DNA of 64,000 nt from Bog-950 sp046329495 (GTDB lineage Bacteria > Bacteroidota > Bacteroidia > Chitinophagales > LD1). The stretch spans positions 108,154 through 172,153 of the forward strand of contig JAXLUO010000006.1 of the NCBI GenBank assembly GCA_046329495.1, read 5' to 3'. Below are positions 25,570-33,356 of this stretch, one piece after another. Each line of letters starts with the position of its first letter. The first letter of the stretch is position 1. The notes below the pieces were generated by a model. That model had not been told where the DNA came from and did not search any database. It saw only the letters and a list, made by a program, of their open reading frames with translations. The position numbers and the translations under genes are program-made.

Positions 25570-27351
25570 ATGCGAAAATTAGCAGTGGTTTTGGTTTTGC
25601 TGTTTATAGCAGGGGTTAATACTTCGTTTAACCGGGGTGTTAAGCTGGCTGCTGCCGTAAAACCAAGTGCCCCTGCTACCGTACCCGGTTTGTTACTGAA
25701 GGATTCAGGCGATTTCCCGACCACTTATTTTATCTCTCCGCTTGATTTGCCTTTAACGCTTGCAGGTAACTTTGGCGAGCCAAGGCGGTTGCACTTTCAT
25801 ACCGGTTTAGATTTCAGAACCAACCAGGAAGAGGGCCATAAGGTATTTGCAGCAGCGGACGGGTATATCTCGCGCATCAATGTATCGGGGGCAGGTTATG
25901 GCAATGCGCTTTATATAACCCACCCCAATGGCCTGGTTACGGTGTATGGTCACTTACAACAATTCAACAAAGCCATTACTGAACGTTTACGGCAGGAACA
26001 ATATGCAAAAGAATCGTTTACGGTAGATTTTAAAGTAAACCCCGGTGAACTGCCGGTTAAGCAGGGCGAACAAATTGCGCTTAGCGGCAATACAGGCGGC
26101 AGCGGCGGTCCGCACCTGCATTTTGAAATACGCGATTCGCTGGAGAATACTTATAACCCTATGCTGTTTGGCTTTAAGTTAAAGGATGATTTAAAGCCTA
26201 TAGTAAGCAGTCTGCGCTTTTACGCCATGGACAGTTTGCGCTATCGCAGCACAGCTTTTACCAAAGCGGTAAGTGGCAAGAGCGGCATTTATACTATAGA
26301 AGAAACCATGAAGTTTAATGCCGCTAAAGTGGGTTTTGCCGTGAACGTACACGATGTAATGAACAATACCGATGCGCACGTAGGCATCTATAACTTAACG
26401 GTGTTTGACGGTAACCGTATGGTGTATGATTTTAAAATGCAGGGGTTTTCGTTTCCTGAAAAGCGCTGTGTGCTGAGCCATATCGATTACCCTGCCTTTA
26501 TGAACGAAGGGCGTAAAAGCTACCACAAATGTTTTGTTGAGCCCGGCAACCATGCACCGCTTTATGATAATGTAGTTGATGGAGGAATGCTTGACTTAAG
26601 TGATGGCAAACAACATCAGTTGCTGGTTGAGATCAGCGATTTTAACGGCAATGTAGACCTGGTGAAGTTTACTGCGCAATACGATAAAGCTTCCACAGCT
26701 TTTAAACCACAAGCCTTTACCTATACCGAATTGCTGGAATACAAGGACCGTAACGAATTCAGCACCGCTGATATTAAACTGGTATGGCCCGCAGGCTGCT
26801 TGTTTGGCGATGTGTATCTCAATTATTCGGCATCGCTGGCTACAGATGCTTCTGTTTATTCGAAAATACATCAGGTTGGCAACAGCGATCAGCAGGCCTA
26901 CGATTGGTTTGACGTAGCTGTACGGACTACGGTACCCGATGCTTTACGCGACAAAGCCTTGTTGATTTACGAGGATGCCGGAGGCGACCGTGCCGCCAGG
27001 GGTGGGCATTACGAGGATGGTTTTATAGTTAGCAAGGGGCGCGAATTCGGGAGGTATTTTGTGAAGATTGATACCACGGGGCCAAGCATCCGGCCCCTGA
27101 ACATAAGCGAAGGACGTAAAATGACCACTTACAAAACCATCGTATTTAAGATCAGCGATAATTTGTCGGGCATCTCGGACTTTGATACCTATATAGACGG
27201 CAAATGGGTGGTTACCGATTATGATGCAAAAAGCGCTATGATAACCCACAAAATTGCTACAGATTTACAACCGGGTGAACATACCTTTACCGTAGTGGCA
27301 GAGGATGAGCGGAAGAACCGCAGTACCTACGATGTAAAATTCCAGTGGTAA
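25570..27351 (+). CDS. M23 family metallopeptidase (LytM domain) with long C-terminal region
   Basis: A 593-residue exported protein. A signal-like N-terminus is followed by an M23 domain at ~residues 60-200: the zinc ligands H and D in HFHTGLDF, the strand ALYITHPNGLVTVYGHL, and the HxH motif in GPHLHFEIRD. M23 enzymes cut peptidoglycan cross-bridges; with all ligands present it is likely active. The ~390-residue C-terminal part is unassigned but ends in a beta-rich module (DNLSGISDFDTYIDGKWV, GEHTFTVVAEDERKN) like a Bacteroidota cell-wall accessory domain. Its stop lies 2 nt before the bcp ATG, implying translational coupling. Confidence 0.85.
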   Translation: MRKLAVVLVLLFIAGVNTSFNRGVKLAAAVKPSAPATVPGLLLKDSGDFPTTYFISPLDLPLTLAGNFGEPRRLHFHTGLDFRTNQEEGHKVFAAADGYISRINVSGAGYGNALYITHPNGLVTVYGHLQQFNKAITERLRQEQYAKESFTVDFKVNPGELPVKQGEQIALSGNTGGSGGPHLHFEIRDSLENTYNPMLFGFKLKDDLKPIVSSLRFYAMDSLRYRSTAFTKAVSGKSGIYTIEETMKFNAAKVGFAVNVHDVMNNTDAHVGIYNLTVFDGNRMVYDFKMQGFSFPEKRCVLSHIDYPAFMNEGRKSYHKCFVEPGNHAPLYDNVVDGGMLDLSDGKQHQLLVEISDFNGNVDLVKFTAQYDKASTAFKPQAFTYTELLEYKDRNEFSTADIKLVWPAGCLFGDVYLNYSASLATDASVYSKIHQVGNSDQQAYDWFDVAVRTTVPDALRDKALLIYEDAGGDRAARGGHYEDGFIVSKGREFGRYFVKIDTTGPSIRPLNISEGRKMTTYKTIVFKISDNLSGISDFDTYIDGKWVVTDYDAKSAMITHKIATDLQPGEHTFTVVAEDERKNRSTYDVKFQW

Positions 27352-27353
27352 AT

Positions 27354-27809
27354 ATGATTTTGTTAAAAGAAGGTGAAAAAGCACCCGGTTTTAGTGCCAA
27401 AGACCAATACGGCAATAAGATTACACTTAAACAGTTTGCAGGTAAAAAAGTAATCCTGTTCTTCTACCCTGAAGATGATACACCGGTTTGCACCGTAGAG
27501 GCCTGCAACTTTCGCGACCATTACAGCGCCTTACAAAAGAAAGGTTACGAGGTGTTGGGTATTAGCCCTAACTCGGTTGAGTCGCATGCTAAATTTGCAA
27601 CCAAATTTAAACTACCCTACACACTGATAGCCGACGAGGACAAGACTATTATAAATGCCTACGGTGTATGGGGCCCTAAAAAATTATACGGGCGCGAATA
27701 CGATGGTTTGCACCGCACCACGTTTGTGATAAATGAAAAGGGAATTATTGAAAAAATCGTCAAGCGTGTGCTTTCAAAAAAGGCTGTGGCTCAGGCGGTA
27801 ATCATATAG
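27354..27809 (+). CDS. bcp: Thioredoxin-dependent thiol peroxidase (peroxiredoxin Bcp/PrxQ)
   Basis: A 151-residue peroxiredoxin that reduces hydrogen peroxide and organic hydroperoxides using thioredoxin. The thioredoxin-fold core has ILFFYPEDDTPVCTVEACNFRD, split here by function: the peroxidatic Cys in PVCT and a resolving Cys five residues on in EAC, the two-cysteine PrxQ arrangement. The usual TPGCT reads TPVCT, a mild change. It ends WGPKKLYGREYDGLHRTTFV and IVKRVLSKKAVAQ, typical of the family. The ATG at 27354 was chosen; an in-frame GTG at 27345 overlaps the upstream peptidase stop. Confidence 0.92.
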   Translation: MILLKEGEKAPGFSAKDQYGNKITLKQFAGKKVILFFYPEDDTPVCTVEACNFRDHYSALQKKGYEVLGISPNSVESHAKFATKFKLPYTLIADEDKTIINAYGVWGPKKLYGREYDGLHRTTFVINEKGIIEKIVKRVLSKKAVAQAVII

Positions 27810-27885
27810 ATGATTCAATTAGCTGTTACAACTTTAAATATTTCTTCTTTACCTTAGTTTTTAATCCCACAAAACCCATAACAAC

Positions 27886-28770
27886 ATGAAAAAAAGCTAC
27901 GTAATTCTTTCTCTTTTTCTTACCGGGTTTATCACCGTGATAAGTCTGAAAAACGCCCAATCGAACATTTCGATTCCGGATGCCGGCAATTCAGGTGATA
28001 GCTTCACTAACACCACCTGTGCGCAAAGCGGTTGCCACCCCTCACCCGCACAGGCACCTGCACAAGGCGATTTAACTTTTAACATCGGTACCGGTACACC
28101 TACTACGGCGCTTACCAGCAGTTTTCAGTATACCCCCGGCCAGGTATACAACTTAGCTTTTATTATTAATAAGAGTGCTAACCCAACTGCTTATTATGGT
28201 TTCCAGGTATCAGCCTTAGATGCCGGAAGCAATCAGGCAGGTGCTTTTACTGTAACCGATAATACGCATACCTATATTAAGACATCTGCAGGCACCGGAA
28301 CCCGCCAGTATATGGGCCACAAAGGTGCGAACAGTTTTAAAAACTGGGTGTTTAAGTGGACTGCCCCTGCATCGGGCGATGTTACCTTTTACTATGCCTA
28401 TAATGTTATGAGCTTTAGCGGTGTTGGTGCACCTCAAGACCCTGAGGGTACCATCTATAATGGCTCTGTTACCATTTCGGCAGGCCCAACGGCTATTGAA
28501 GATATCAGCAACAAACTTACCTCGCTGAACATTTTCCCTAATCCGGTAACCAGCGATTTTTCTATCTCTTTCGATTTAAAAGCAAGCGAACAACTGAGCG
28601 CCAGCATTTACTCGCTGGATGGCAAACTGAGCCGCGAACTGATGAACGAAAAAGGTCAGCAGGGTTTCTTTAACCGCAGTTTTAATGTGCAGGATCTGCC
28701 GGCAGGCATTTACCTGGTAAAACTGAACGCAGGTGCAGCCTCGGTAACCAAAAAAATAATTAAACAATAA
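27886..28770 (+). CDS. Secreted choice-of-anchor V-type protein with CX4CH motif and T9SS domain
   Basis: A 294-residue exported protein with a signal peptide at ~1-20. Residues ~40-50 contain CAQSGCH, a CX4CH motif; CXnCH is how c-type heme attaches, though four intervening residues is unusual. The middle (QGDLTFNIGTG, YGFQVSALDAGSNQAGAF, FKWTAPASGDVTFYYAYN) resembles the reeler-like choice-of-anchor V domain. A T9SS sorting domain (IFPNPVTSDFSISF, LPAGIYLVKL, final KKIIKQ) ends the protein. The next gene begins directly after the stop codon (TAAATG). It is the first of an envelope cluster with a second CX4CH lipoprotein, YceI and a DUF5777 barrel. Heme binding is inference. Confidence 0.78.
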   Translation: MKKSYVILSLFLTGFITVISLKNAQSNISIPDAGNSGDSFTNTTCAQSGCHPSPAQAPAQGDLTFNIGTGTPTTALTSSFQYTPGQVYNLAFIINKSANPTAYYGFQVSALDAGSNQAGAFTVTDNTHTYIKTSAGTGTRQYMGHKGANSFKNWVFKWTAPASGDVTFYYAYNVMSFSGVGAPQDPEGTIYNGSVTISAGPTAIEDISNKLTSLNIFPNPVTSDFSISFDLKASEQLSASIYSLDGKLSRELMNEKGQQGFFNRSFNVQDLPAGIYLVKLNAGAASVTKKIIKQ

Positions 28771-29142
28771 ATGAAGAAAGTAGTAGTTGCCTTATTTACT
28801 GCAGGGTTAATAGCCGGCATGGGGTCTTGTACCAAGGATAAAACCGGGCCGATAAATACCAATTGTGTGCAGGCCGACACCTTAAACACTTATACAAAAA
28901 CTGTTAAGGATATCATGGACATAAACTGCGCCTTCGGGGGCTGCCATGATGCGGCATCAGCAGAGAGCGGTATCATACTGGATACCTATGAGCATACAGT
29001 AGATGTAGCTAAAAACAGCGCTAAGTTTTATTGCGTAATGGACTGGAGCTGCTCGCCGCAGATGCCGGACGGTATGCCAAAACTTGACTCGGCTGACCTG
29101 GCTAAGATTTACGCATGGCGCGATAATTGTTACCCTCAATAG
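28771..29142 (+). CDS. Small lipoprotein, cytochrome c-like with CX4CH motif
   Basis: A 123-residue predicted lipoprotein: hydrophobic N-terminus, then a lipobox-like LIAGMGSC with Cys at residue ~20. After INC comes CAFGGCHD (CX4CH), then GIILDTYEHTVDVAKN, a short loop, MPDGMPKLDSADLAKIYAWRDN and a final Cys. This order (heme motif, helix, MP-x-MP-KL with candidate axial Met, closing helix) is that of small cytochrome c domains in Bacteroidota and Planctomycetes. Additional Cys residues may form disulfides. The start codon abuts the stop of the upstream CX4CH gene, so the two are translated together. An electron-transfer role is plausible but unproven. Confidence 0.72.
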   Translation: MKKVVVALFTAGLIAGMGSCTKDKTGPINTNCVQADTLNTYTKTVKDIMDINCAFGGCHDAASAESGIILDTYEHTVDVAKNSAKFYCVMDWSCSPQMPDGMPKLDSADLAKIYAWRDNCYPQ

Positions 29143-29157
29143 TAAATAAATACAGCT

Positions 29158-29721
29158 ATGAATAAGTTATTGTCGATAGCCTTTTTGTTAGTGGCATTGA
29201 GTACCCAGGCGCAGGACAAATTTGCCAGTACCTGGATGTGTAAAGCAGGTAAGGTGCACTTCTTTTCTTCCACACCAATGGAAGATATTGAAGCTACCAG
29301 TAATACCGCCCTTTGTGCTTTAGATACAACTTCGAAAAAAGTGTATGCGCAAATTAAGATTACCAGTTTTACATTCCCTTCGGCCCTGATGCAGGACCAC
29401 TTTAATGAAAACTACATGGAAAGCGGCAAGTATCCGATGTCGGAATTGAACGGTGTAATTGTAGAGGATATTGATTTCAAAAAGGATGGTGTATACGATG
29501 TTACCTTCCGCGGTACACTGGAAATGCACGGTGTAAAACACCAACGCGACATTAAAGTGAAGCTGACTATTAAAGGCGGCCAACCGGTGAATGCCAGCGG
29601 CAGTTTTGATGTGCGGTTAGCCGACCACAAAATTGAAGTGCCAACAGCGGTATTCACCAAAATTGCGGAGAGCATTAAAGTGGATGTGAACTTTGACTTC
29701 ACCAAATATTCGAAAAGTTAA
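29158..29721 (+). CDS. YceI family periplasmic protein
   Basis: A 187-residue protein with a signal peptide (MNKLLSIAFLLVALSTQAQ) and a YceI-like lipocalin-type barrel: KAGKVHFFSSTPMEDIEATS, ITSFTFPSALMQDHFNENYM, YDVTFRGTLEMHGVKHQ and a DIKVKLTIKGG strand. YceI proteins bind isoprenoid-type ligands such as polyprenols or quinones in the periplasm. It follows the cytochrome-like lipoprotein by 15 bp. Pairing YceI with c-type cytochromes is frequent and suggests quinone-linked or respiratory work. A strong terminator at 29753 closes this transcription unit. Confidence 0.88.
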   Translation: MNKLLSIAFLLVALSTQAQDKFASTWMCKAGKVHFFSSTPMEDIEATSNTALCALDTTSKKVYAQIKITSFTFPSALMQDHFNENYMESGKYPMSELNGVIVEDIDFKKDGVYDVTFRGTLEMHGVKHQRDIKVKLTIKGGQPVNASGSFDVRLADHKIEVPTAVFTKIAESIKVDVNFDFTKYSKS

Positions 29722-29752
29722 TTGTGCAGATACATTGCTAAAATACAACCGG

Positions 29753-29781
29753 AAGAGCGACTCGCAGGAGTCGCTCTTTTC
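29753..29781 (+). terminator. Rho-independent terminator after yceI
   Basis: AAGAGCGACTC pairs with GAGTCGCTCTT around a GCAG loop and is followed by TTC. It separates the cytochrome/YceI unit from the DUF5777 gene. Confidence 0.88.
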
Positions 29782-29830
29782 GTTCCATTTAAATTAAAAC
29801 ATTACAAACCGAACAAGTAAACAAGTACAC

Positions 29831-30874
29831 ATGAGATCGTTTTTTACCCTGTTATTGCTTTCGTGTTTTGCCTTTACACATGCACAGGACAATCCTTTTG
29901 GGGAAATAGTACAAGCCGAGCAGAAAAAAGAAAAGGAGTATGTTAAGTACACCTTTAAAACCACACGCATCCTAAACGGGCAGAGCGTTGAGATGGTGGG
30001 TAAGTACGCTATGGATTTCAGGGTAAGCCACCGTTTTGGCGATGTGGCTGCCAGCAACAACGACCACATCCATACCCTGCTGGGATTTGACAAGGCTGAT
30101 GATATTGGTATAATCTGCGACTTTGGTATTACCGATGATCTTTCGGTGGGCTTTGCGCGTATGAAGGGTGCCGGCGATGTAAAGCGCAACGGCAGCATTA
30201 TTACACCGGCCCTGCACGAGTTGTGGAACGTAAACCTTAAATACCGTGTATTAAAGCAAACCACCAACTTCAAAATTCCTTTAACTATTGTGTTGTATGG
30301 TAATGCCGCTATCAGCAGCATGCGCCCCGGTACCGGTTCTACCGCTTTAAACAATTTCGGCAGTGGTTACAAAGCTTTCTCGCACCGTATGACCTATAAC
30401 CTGCAGGCGTTAATTGCCTGTAAGGCTACCGATTGGTTATCCATTCAATTAAGCCCAACGTTTATCTGGCGCAACCTGGTTCCTTCGGATGATAAAAACG
30501 GTTTGTTCTTTTTAGGCTTGGGTGCACGTGCTAAATTCAACAGGCGTGGCGCTATTGTATTTGAGTATTTTTTACCGTTGATGAAAGAAGGTGTGGGTGG
30601 CCGCAGCTATTTTGCCATGCTGCGCGGCATGAAGAATGCCCCCTACTATCCGAGCCTGCATATAGGTGTGGAGTTTGAAACCGGTGGACACGTATTCCAT
30701 ATTAACCTAACCAATAGCAGGGGTTTACTGGAACAGGACTTTTTACCTTATAACAACAGCAACTGGGCACAGGGTGCTTTCCGCCTGGGCTTTACCATTT
30801 CGCGTATCTTCCAGTTGGACCAAAAAATGGGTCGTTACTGGAAAAAAGGAAGCATAGAAGATCAGAAGAAATAG
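29831..30874 (+). CDS. DUF5777 family beta-barrel protein
   Basis: A 347-residue exported protein with signal peptide MRSFFTLLLLSCFAFTHAQ. The text YTFKTTRILNGQSVE, KYAMDFRVSHRFGD, IICDFGITDDLSVGFAR and the C-terminal GFTISRIFQ correspond to the DUF5777 outer-membrane barrel family. Strands alternate throughout, for example LSIQLSPTFIW and FEYFLPLM. In Bacteroidota DUF5777 genes commonly accompany YceI and c-type cytochrome genes, as here. It is separated from them by a terminator, so it has its own transcription start. A transport or scaffold role for the cluster is inferred. A terminator follows at 30897. Confidence 0.8.
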   Translation: MRSFFTLLLLSCFAFTHAQDNPFGEIVQAEQKKEKEYVKYTFKTTRILNGQSVEMVGKYAMDFRVSHRFGDVAASNNDHIHTLLGFDKADDIGIICDFGITDDLSVGFARMKGAGDVKRNGSIITPALHELWNVNLKYRVLKQTTNFKIPLTIVLYGNAAISSMRPGTGSTALNNFGSGYKAFSHRMTYNLQALIACKATDWLSIQLSPTFIWRNLVPSDDKNGLFFLGLGARAKFNRRGAIVFEYFLPLMKEGVGGRSYFAMLRGMKNAPYYPSLHIGVEFETGGHVFHINLTNSRGLLEQDFLPYNNSNWAQGAFRLGFTISRIFQLDQKMGRYWKKGSIEDQKK

Positions 30875-30896
30875 TGCCTCTATATATAAAGACAAG

Positions 30897-30934
30897 AACC
30901 CCGGAATGGCAGCGCCTACCGGGGTTTATTTTTT
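30897..30934 (+). terminator. Rho-independent terminator after the DUF5777 gene
   Basis: AACCCCGG (30897-30904) pairs with CCGGGGTT (30919-30926), followed by a T-rich tail (TATTTTTTT). Confidence 0.85.
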
Positions 30935-31040
30935 TAGGTGATTACACAGATTTCTGAATGAGACTACACGAATAAGTGCAGCGCCAACAATAAGTGGGAG
31001 GATAGAACCATGGCTGCAAAATTTAGTGGAAATAGATTAT

Positions 31041-31048
31041 TATCTTTG
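31041..31048 (+). promoter_or_regulatory. -7 box TATCTTTG directly upstream of the antitoxin-like gene
   Basis: An exact TAnnTTTG match ending 5 nt before the ATG at 31053. Transcription from it would be nearly leaderless. It excludes the upstream GTG at 31026 as the start. Confidence 0.5.
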
Positions 31049-31052
31049 GGGT

Positions 31053-31289
31053 ATGACTTACAAGCTGATCATAGAAAAAGGTAAAGAAGAGTCAGTAATA
31101 AGCTTACTGAAGAGATTCAGCTATGTAAAAGTAGTACAAACTAATAAGGCCAAACCTAAAGTAAAGCGAAAGGCAAAAATGGAGCAGGACCCTCAATTAC
31201 CCTATTTTGGCACCTTTCCAAACTGGCCTTTAGACCATAAGAAACAAAGAAGTTCTGACATCCAAAGAAGGCTAAAAGGATGGTTGTAG
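31053..31289 (+). CDS. Small antitoxin-like protein (first gene of a VapBC-like pair)
   Basis: A 78-residue protein (MTYKLIIEKGKEESVISLLK start), Lys/Arg-rich and not matching a family I can name. Its stop overlaps the start of a PIN-domain gene by 10 nt, the usual layout of type II toxin-antitoxin operons with the antitoxin first. The N-terminus looks like a short beta-strand/helix DNA-binding region (YKLIIEKGKEESVISLLKRF). The C-terminal half (PYFGTFPNWPLDHKKQRSSD) could wrap the toxin. The antitoxin role comes from context, not homology. Confidence 0.55.
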   Translation: MTYKLIIEKGKEESVISLLKRFSYVKVVQTNKAKPKVKRKAKMEQDPQLPYFGTFPNWPLDHKKQRSSDIQRRLKGWL

Positions 31290-31655
31290 CTGATACGGAT
31301 GTAATAATTGCTGCCTTGCGCGGGAATGATCTTGCCAAACGTCTTTTGGTAAAGTATATGTATGCCGGAAGTTTACATTTCGGCAGTAACAGAAATGGAA
31401 CTTTTAGTTGGAGCAACTAATACCGGAAAGAAGGAAGCGGTGAAGCAGATAACTTCTACTCATCAGATTCTCCCGCTTTCTAAAAATATCGGACAGGAGG
31501 CAAAAAGATTATTGCTGCTTTATAACACCACAAGCAGGCAATTGAAAATGCCGGATGCATTAATTGCAGCTACTTGCATACACCATAAGTACCGACTACT
31601 AACCTTTAACACGAAGGATTACAAGTTTATCAAGGGACTTCAACTGGTTGGTTAA
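31280..31655 (+). pseudogene. PIN-domain (VapC-like) toxin gene with an internal frameshift
   Basis: From ATG 31280 the frame reads MVVADTDVIIAALRGNDLAK, the N-terminal strand of a PIN nuclease with its first acidic residue; it then stops at 31420 after 46 codons. The rest of the domain is open in another frame from 31362: EVYISAVTEMELLVGATN (conserved Glu), KMPDALIAATC (Asp) and TFNTKDYKFI (Asp). Frame compatibility places a single-base insertion (or two-base deletion) within about 31350-31361, near TATATGTATG. All four acidic positions survive in the joined protein, so the lesion looks recent, unless it is a sequencing error or recoding site. The antitoxin-like gene upstream is intact. Confidence 0.72.
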
Positions 31656-31760
31656 GCACAATTTGATAACCGACTTCTCAAAGCTTAATGAGATTCGCTT
31701 TGCCTTTTGGAGCGCTTATTCCGCCATTTTAAGCACCATTTTAACCTAAACGGCAATTTT

Positions 31761-31794
31761 GTCATAATTTTTTCATAAATTTTGACATTATGAC
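31761..31794. promoter_or_regulatory. Inverted repeat upstream of hsp20 (possible operator)
   Basis: GTCATAAT (31761-31768) and ATTATGAC (31787-31794) are perfect 8-bp inverted arms with 18 nt between, 81 bp before the hsp20 ATG. Further TGAC/GTCA elements lie inside (TTTTGACATT). This could be a heat-shock regulator site; no known operator is matched with certainty. Confidence 0.4.
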
Positions 31795-31874
31795 CGCCAA
31801 ATAGTGCTGGCATTTGGTTTGACTAATAGCTGCTGTAAGCAACGAATTAGTAAAACCAAAAAATACAAAGCAAT

Positions 31875-32327
31875 ATGACACTGTTATCAGTAAGACCAGA
31901 AAGCGGAAGAGTGACCTTCCCACGTTTTTCGAACCTGTTCGAAAACTTTTTTGAAAACGAATTTCCGAACCTGCACGGCGGCGATTTGTTTAAAACACCG
32001 GCACTGGTGAACATTAAAGACCAAAAAGACGGCTACAAAATTGAAGTAGCAGCCCCAGGCTTTAAAAAGGAAGACTTCAGCGTGCGTGTAGAGAACAACG
32101 TGTTAACCCTGAGCGCCGAAAGCAAACAGGAAACAGAAACTACTGAAGACCACAAGTACACCCGCAAGGAGTTTAACTTTAGTTCTTTCACCCGCAGTTT
32201 TACACTGCCACGCACGGTGGAAGCAGCCAAAGTTAGCGCCGCCTACGAAAATGGCATCCTGCTGGTAACACTGCCTAAAAAAGAAGAAGCAAAACAAACC
32301 GCTTCTATCGATATAAAGATTTCATAG
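31875..32327 (+). CDS. Small heat-shock protein (Hsp20/alpha-crystallin family)
   Basis: A 150-residue ATP-independent chaperone that holds unfolding proteins. The alpha-crystallin domain spans ~residues 42-140: LVNIKDQKDGYKIEVAAPGF, FSVRVENNVLTLSAE and YENGILLVTLPKKEE. The C-terminus has an I-x-I-type tail (SIDIKIS) for oligomerisation, and the N-terminus has the aromatic FPRFSNLFENFFENEF stretch. The upstream inverted repeat suggests stress control. A terminator follows at 32379, so it is transcribed alone. Confidence 0.93.
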   Translation: MTLLSVRPESGRVTFPRFSNLFENFFENEFPNLHGGDLFKTPALVNIKDQKDGYKIEVAAPGFKKEDFSVRVENNVLTLSAESKQETETTEDHKYTRKEFNFSSFTRSFTLPRTVEAAKVSAAYENGILLVTLPKKEEAKQTASIDIKIS

Positions 32328-32378
32328 CATGGGTTTTGGTCTGTATGCTTCGGGTAAAGCTGCAGACCGGGTTGAACT

Positions 32379-32410
32379 GGCCCCTCCGGCAACGGGGGGG
32401 CCTATTTTTT
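32379..32410 (+). terminator. Rho-independent terminator after hsp20
   Basis: GGCCCCTCC (32379-32387) pairs with GGGGGGGCC (32394-32402) with one G-U pair, followed by TATTTTTTT. Confidence 0.8.
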
Positions 32411-32473
32411 TATACTACCCCAAACTTGGCAGCCTCACTGCTTTGTAGCAAATTGAAATTGAATTTACACCCT

Positions 32474-32728
32474 ATGGCCCGTATTAAAGTTGACCTGCAC
32501 GATGTGTTTAATGATAGCAGAGGTATTGATAAGGCATTGAACGACGCTTTTGAAGAAGCCATTGCCTGTAAAATAAGGGAGGTGGAAATTATACCCGGCA
32601 AGGGCACCGGACAGTTGAAGAAGAAAGTGCAGCGCTTTTTACAACAGCCGCACATAAAACCCTTGTATCACCGCATGGAAAATGATGCAAAGAACCATGG
32701 AAGGTTGTTTGTGTATTTTAAATTTTGA
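32474..32728 (+). CDS. Smr domain protein
   Basis: An 84-residue single-domain protein starting at the ATG at 32474; an in-frame start at 32336 would read through the hsp20 terminator. Seen are IKVDLHDVF (the conserved D-L-H), a long helix (LNDAFEEAIACKIREVEIIP) and GKGTGQLKKKVQRFL, the counterpart of the Smr HGxGTGxL loop, with the first His replaced by PGK. Smr domains bind branched DNA or RNA and some are nucleases; the Bacteroidota standalone form is uncharacterised. The FAH gene follows 15 bp later. Confidence 0.8.
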   Translation: MARIKVDLHDVFNDSRGIDKALNDAFEEAIACKIREVEIIPGKGTGQLKKKVQRFLQQPHIKPLYHRMENDAKNHGRLFVYFKF

Positions 32729-32743
32729 TACTTCGCAATCGTT

Positions 32744-33352
32744 ATGAAAATTATCTGCATAGGCCGCAATTACAGCGAACACGCCAAAGAATTAAAAAAC
32801 GAGGTGCCCGATAAGCCTGTGGTGTTTTTAAAACCACAAACAGCATTGCTAAAGGACAACAAGCCTTTTTACCACCCTGAGTGGAGCAGTGACATCCACT
32901 ACGAAACAGAATTGGTTTTAAAAGTGAGTAAACAGGGTAAATACATTGAAGAGAAGTTTGCGCACAAATATTTTAGCGAGGTAACTGTTGGTATTGACTT
33001 TACCGCCCGCGATTTACAAAGCCAGCAAAAGGCAAAAGGTTTGCCCTGGGAAATAGCCAAGGCATTTGACAACTCTGCTGTTGCCGGGGTGTTCCATCCA
33101 CTGCCTGCTAATGCAGCAAACGGCATCACGTTTTCGATGAACCTGAATGGAAAGGAAGTGCAGCGCGGCAATACCAATGACATGCTTTTCCCTTTCGCTA
33201 AAATTATAGCCTATGCCTCGCAGTTTTTTACCCTGCAGGTGGGCGACCTGATTTATACCGGTACACCCGTTGGCGTGGGCCAGGTTAAGCCCAGCGATAG
33301 ACTGGAAGGTTTCCTGGAAGGCGAAAAAGTGTTTGACTTTGAGATAAAGTAA
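32744..33352 (+). CDS. Fumarylacetoacetate hydrolase family protein
   Basis: A 202-residue FAH-fold enzyme, close in length to the FAHD1/YcgM group (acylpyruvate hydrolase or oxaloacetate decarboxylase). Seen are IGRNYSEHAKEL, VVFLKPQTAL, SSDIHYETELVL with the paired Glu metal ligands, GIDFTARDLQ with the third acidic ligand, and GDLIYTGTPVGVGQV. A Mg2+-dependent hydrolase or decarboxylase acting on a beta-keto acid is expected; the substrate is uncertain. It follows the Smr gene by 15 bp and is convergent with the hexosaminidase gene, whose end is 4 bp away. Confidence 0.88.
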   Translation: MKIICIGRNYSEHAKELKNEVPDKPVVFLKPQTALLKDNKPFYHPEWSSDIHYETELVLKVSKQGKYIEEKFAHKYFSEVTVGIDFTARDLQSQQKAKGLPWEIAKAFDNSAVAGVFHPLPANAANGITFSMNLNGKEVQRGNTNDMLFPFAKIIAYASQFFTLQVGDLIYTGTPVGVGQVKPSDRLEGFLEGEKVFDFEIK

Positions 33353-33356
33353 TTTG

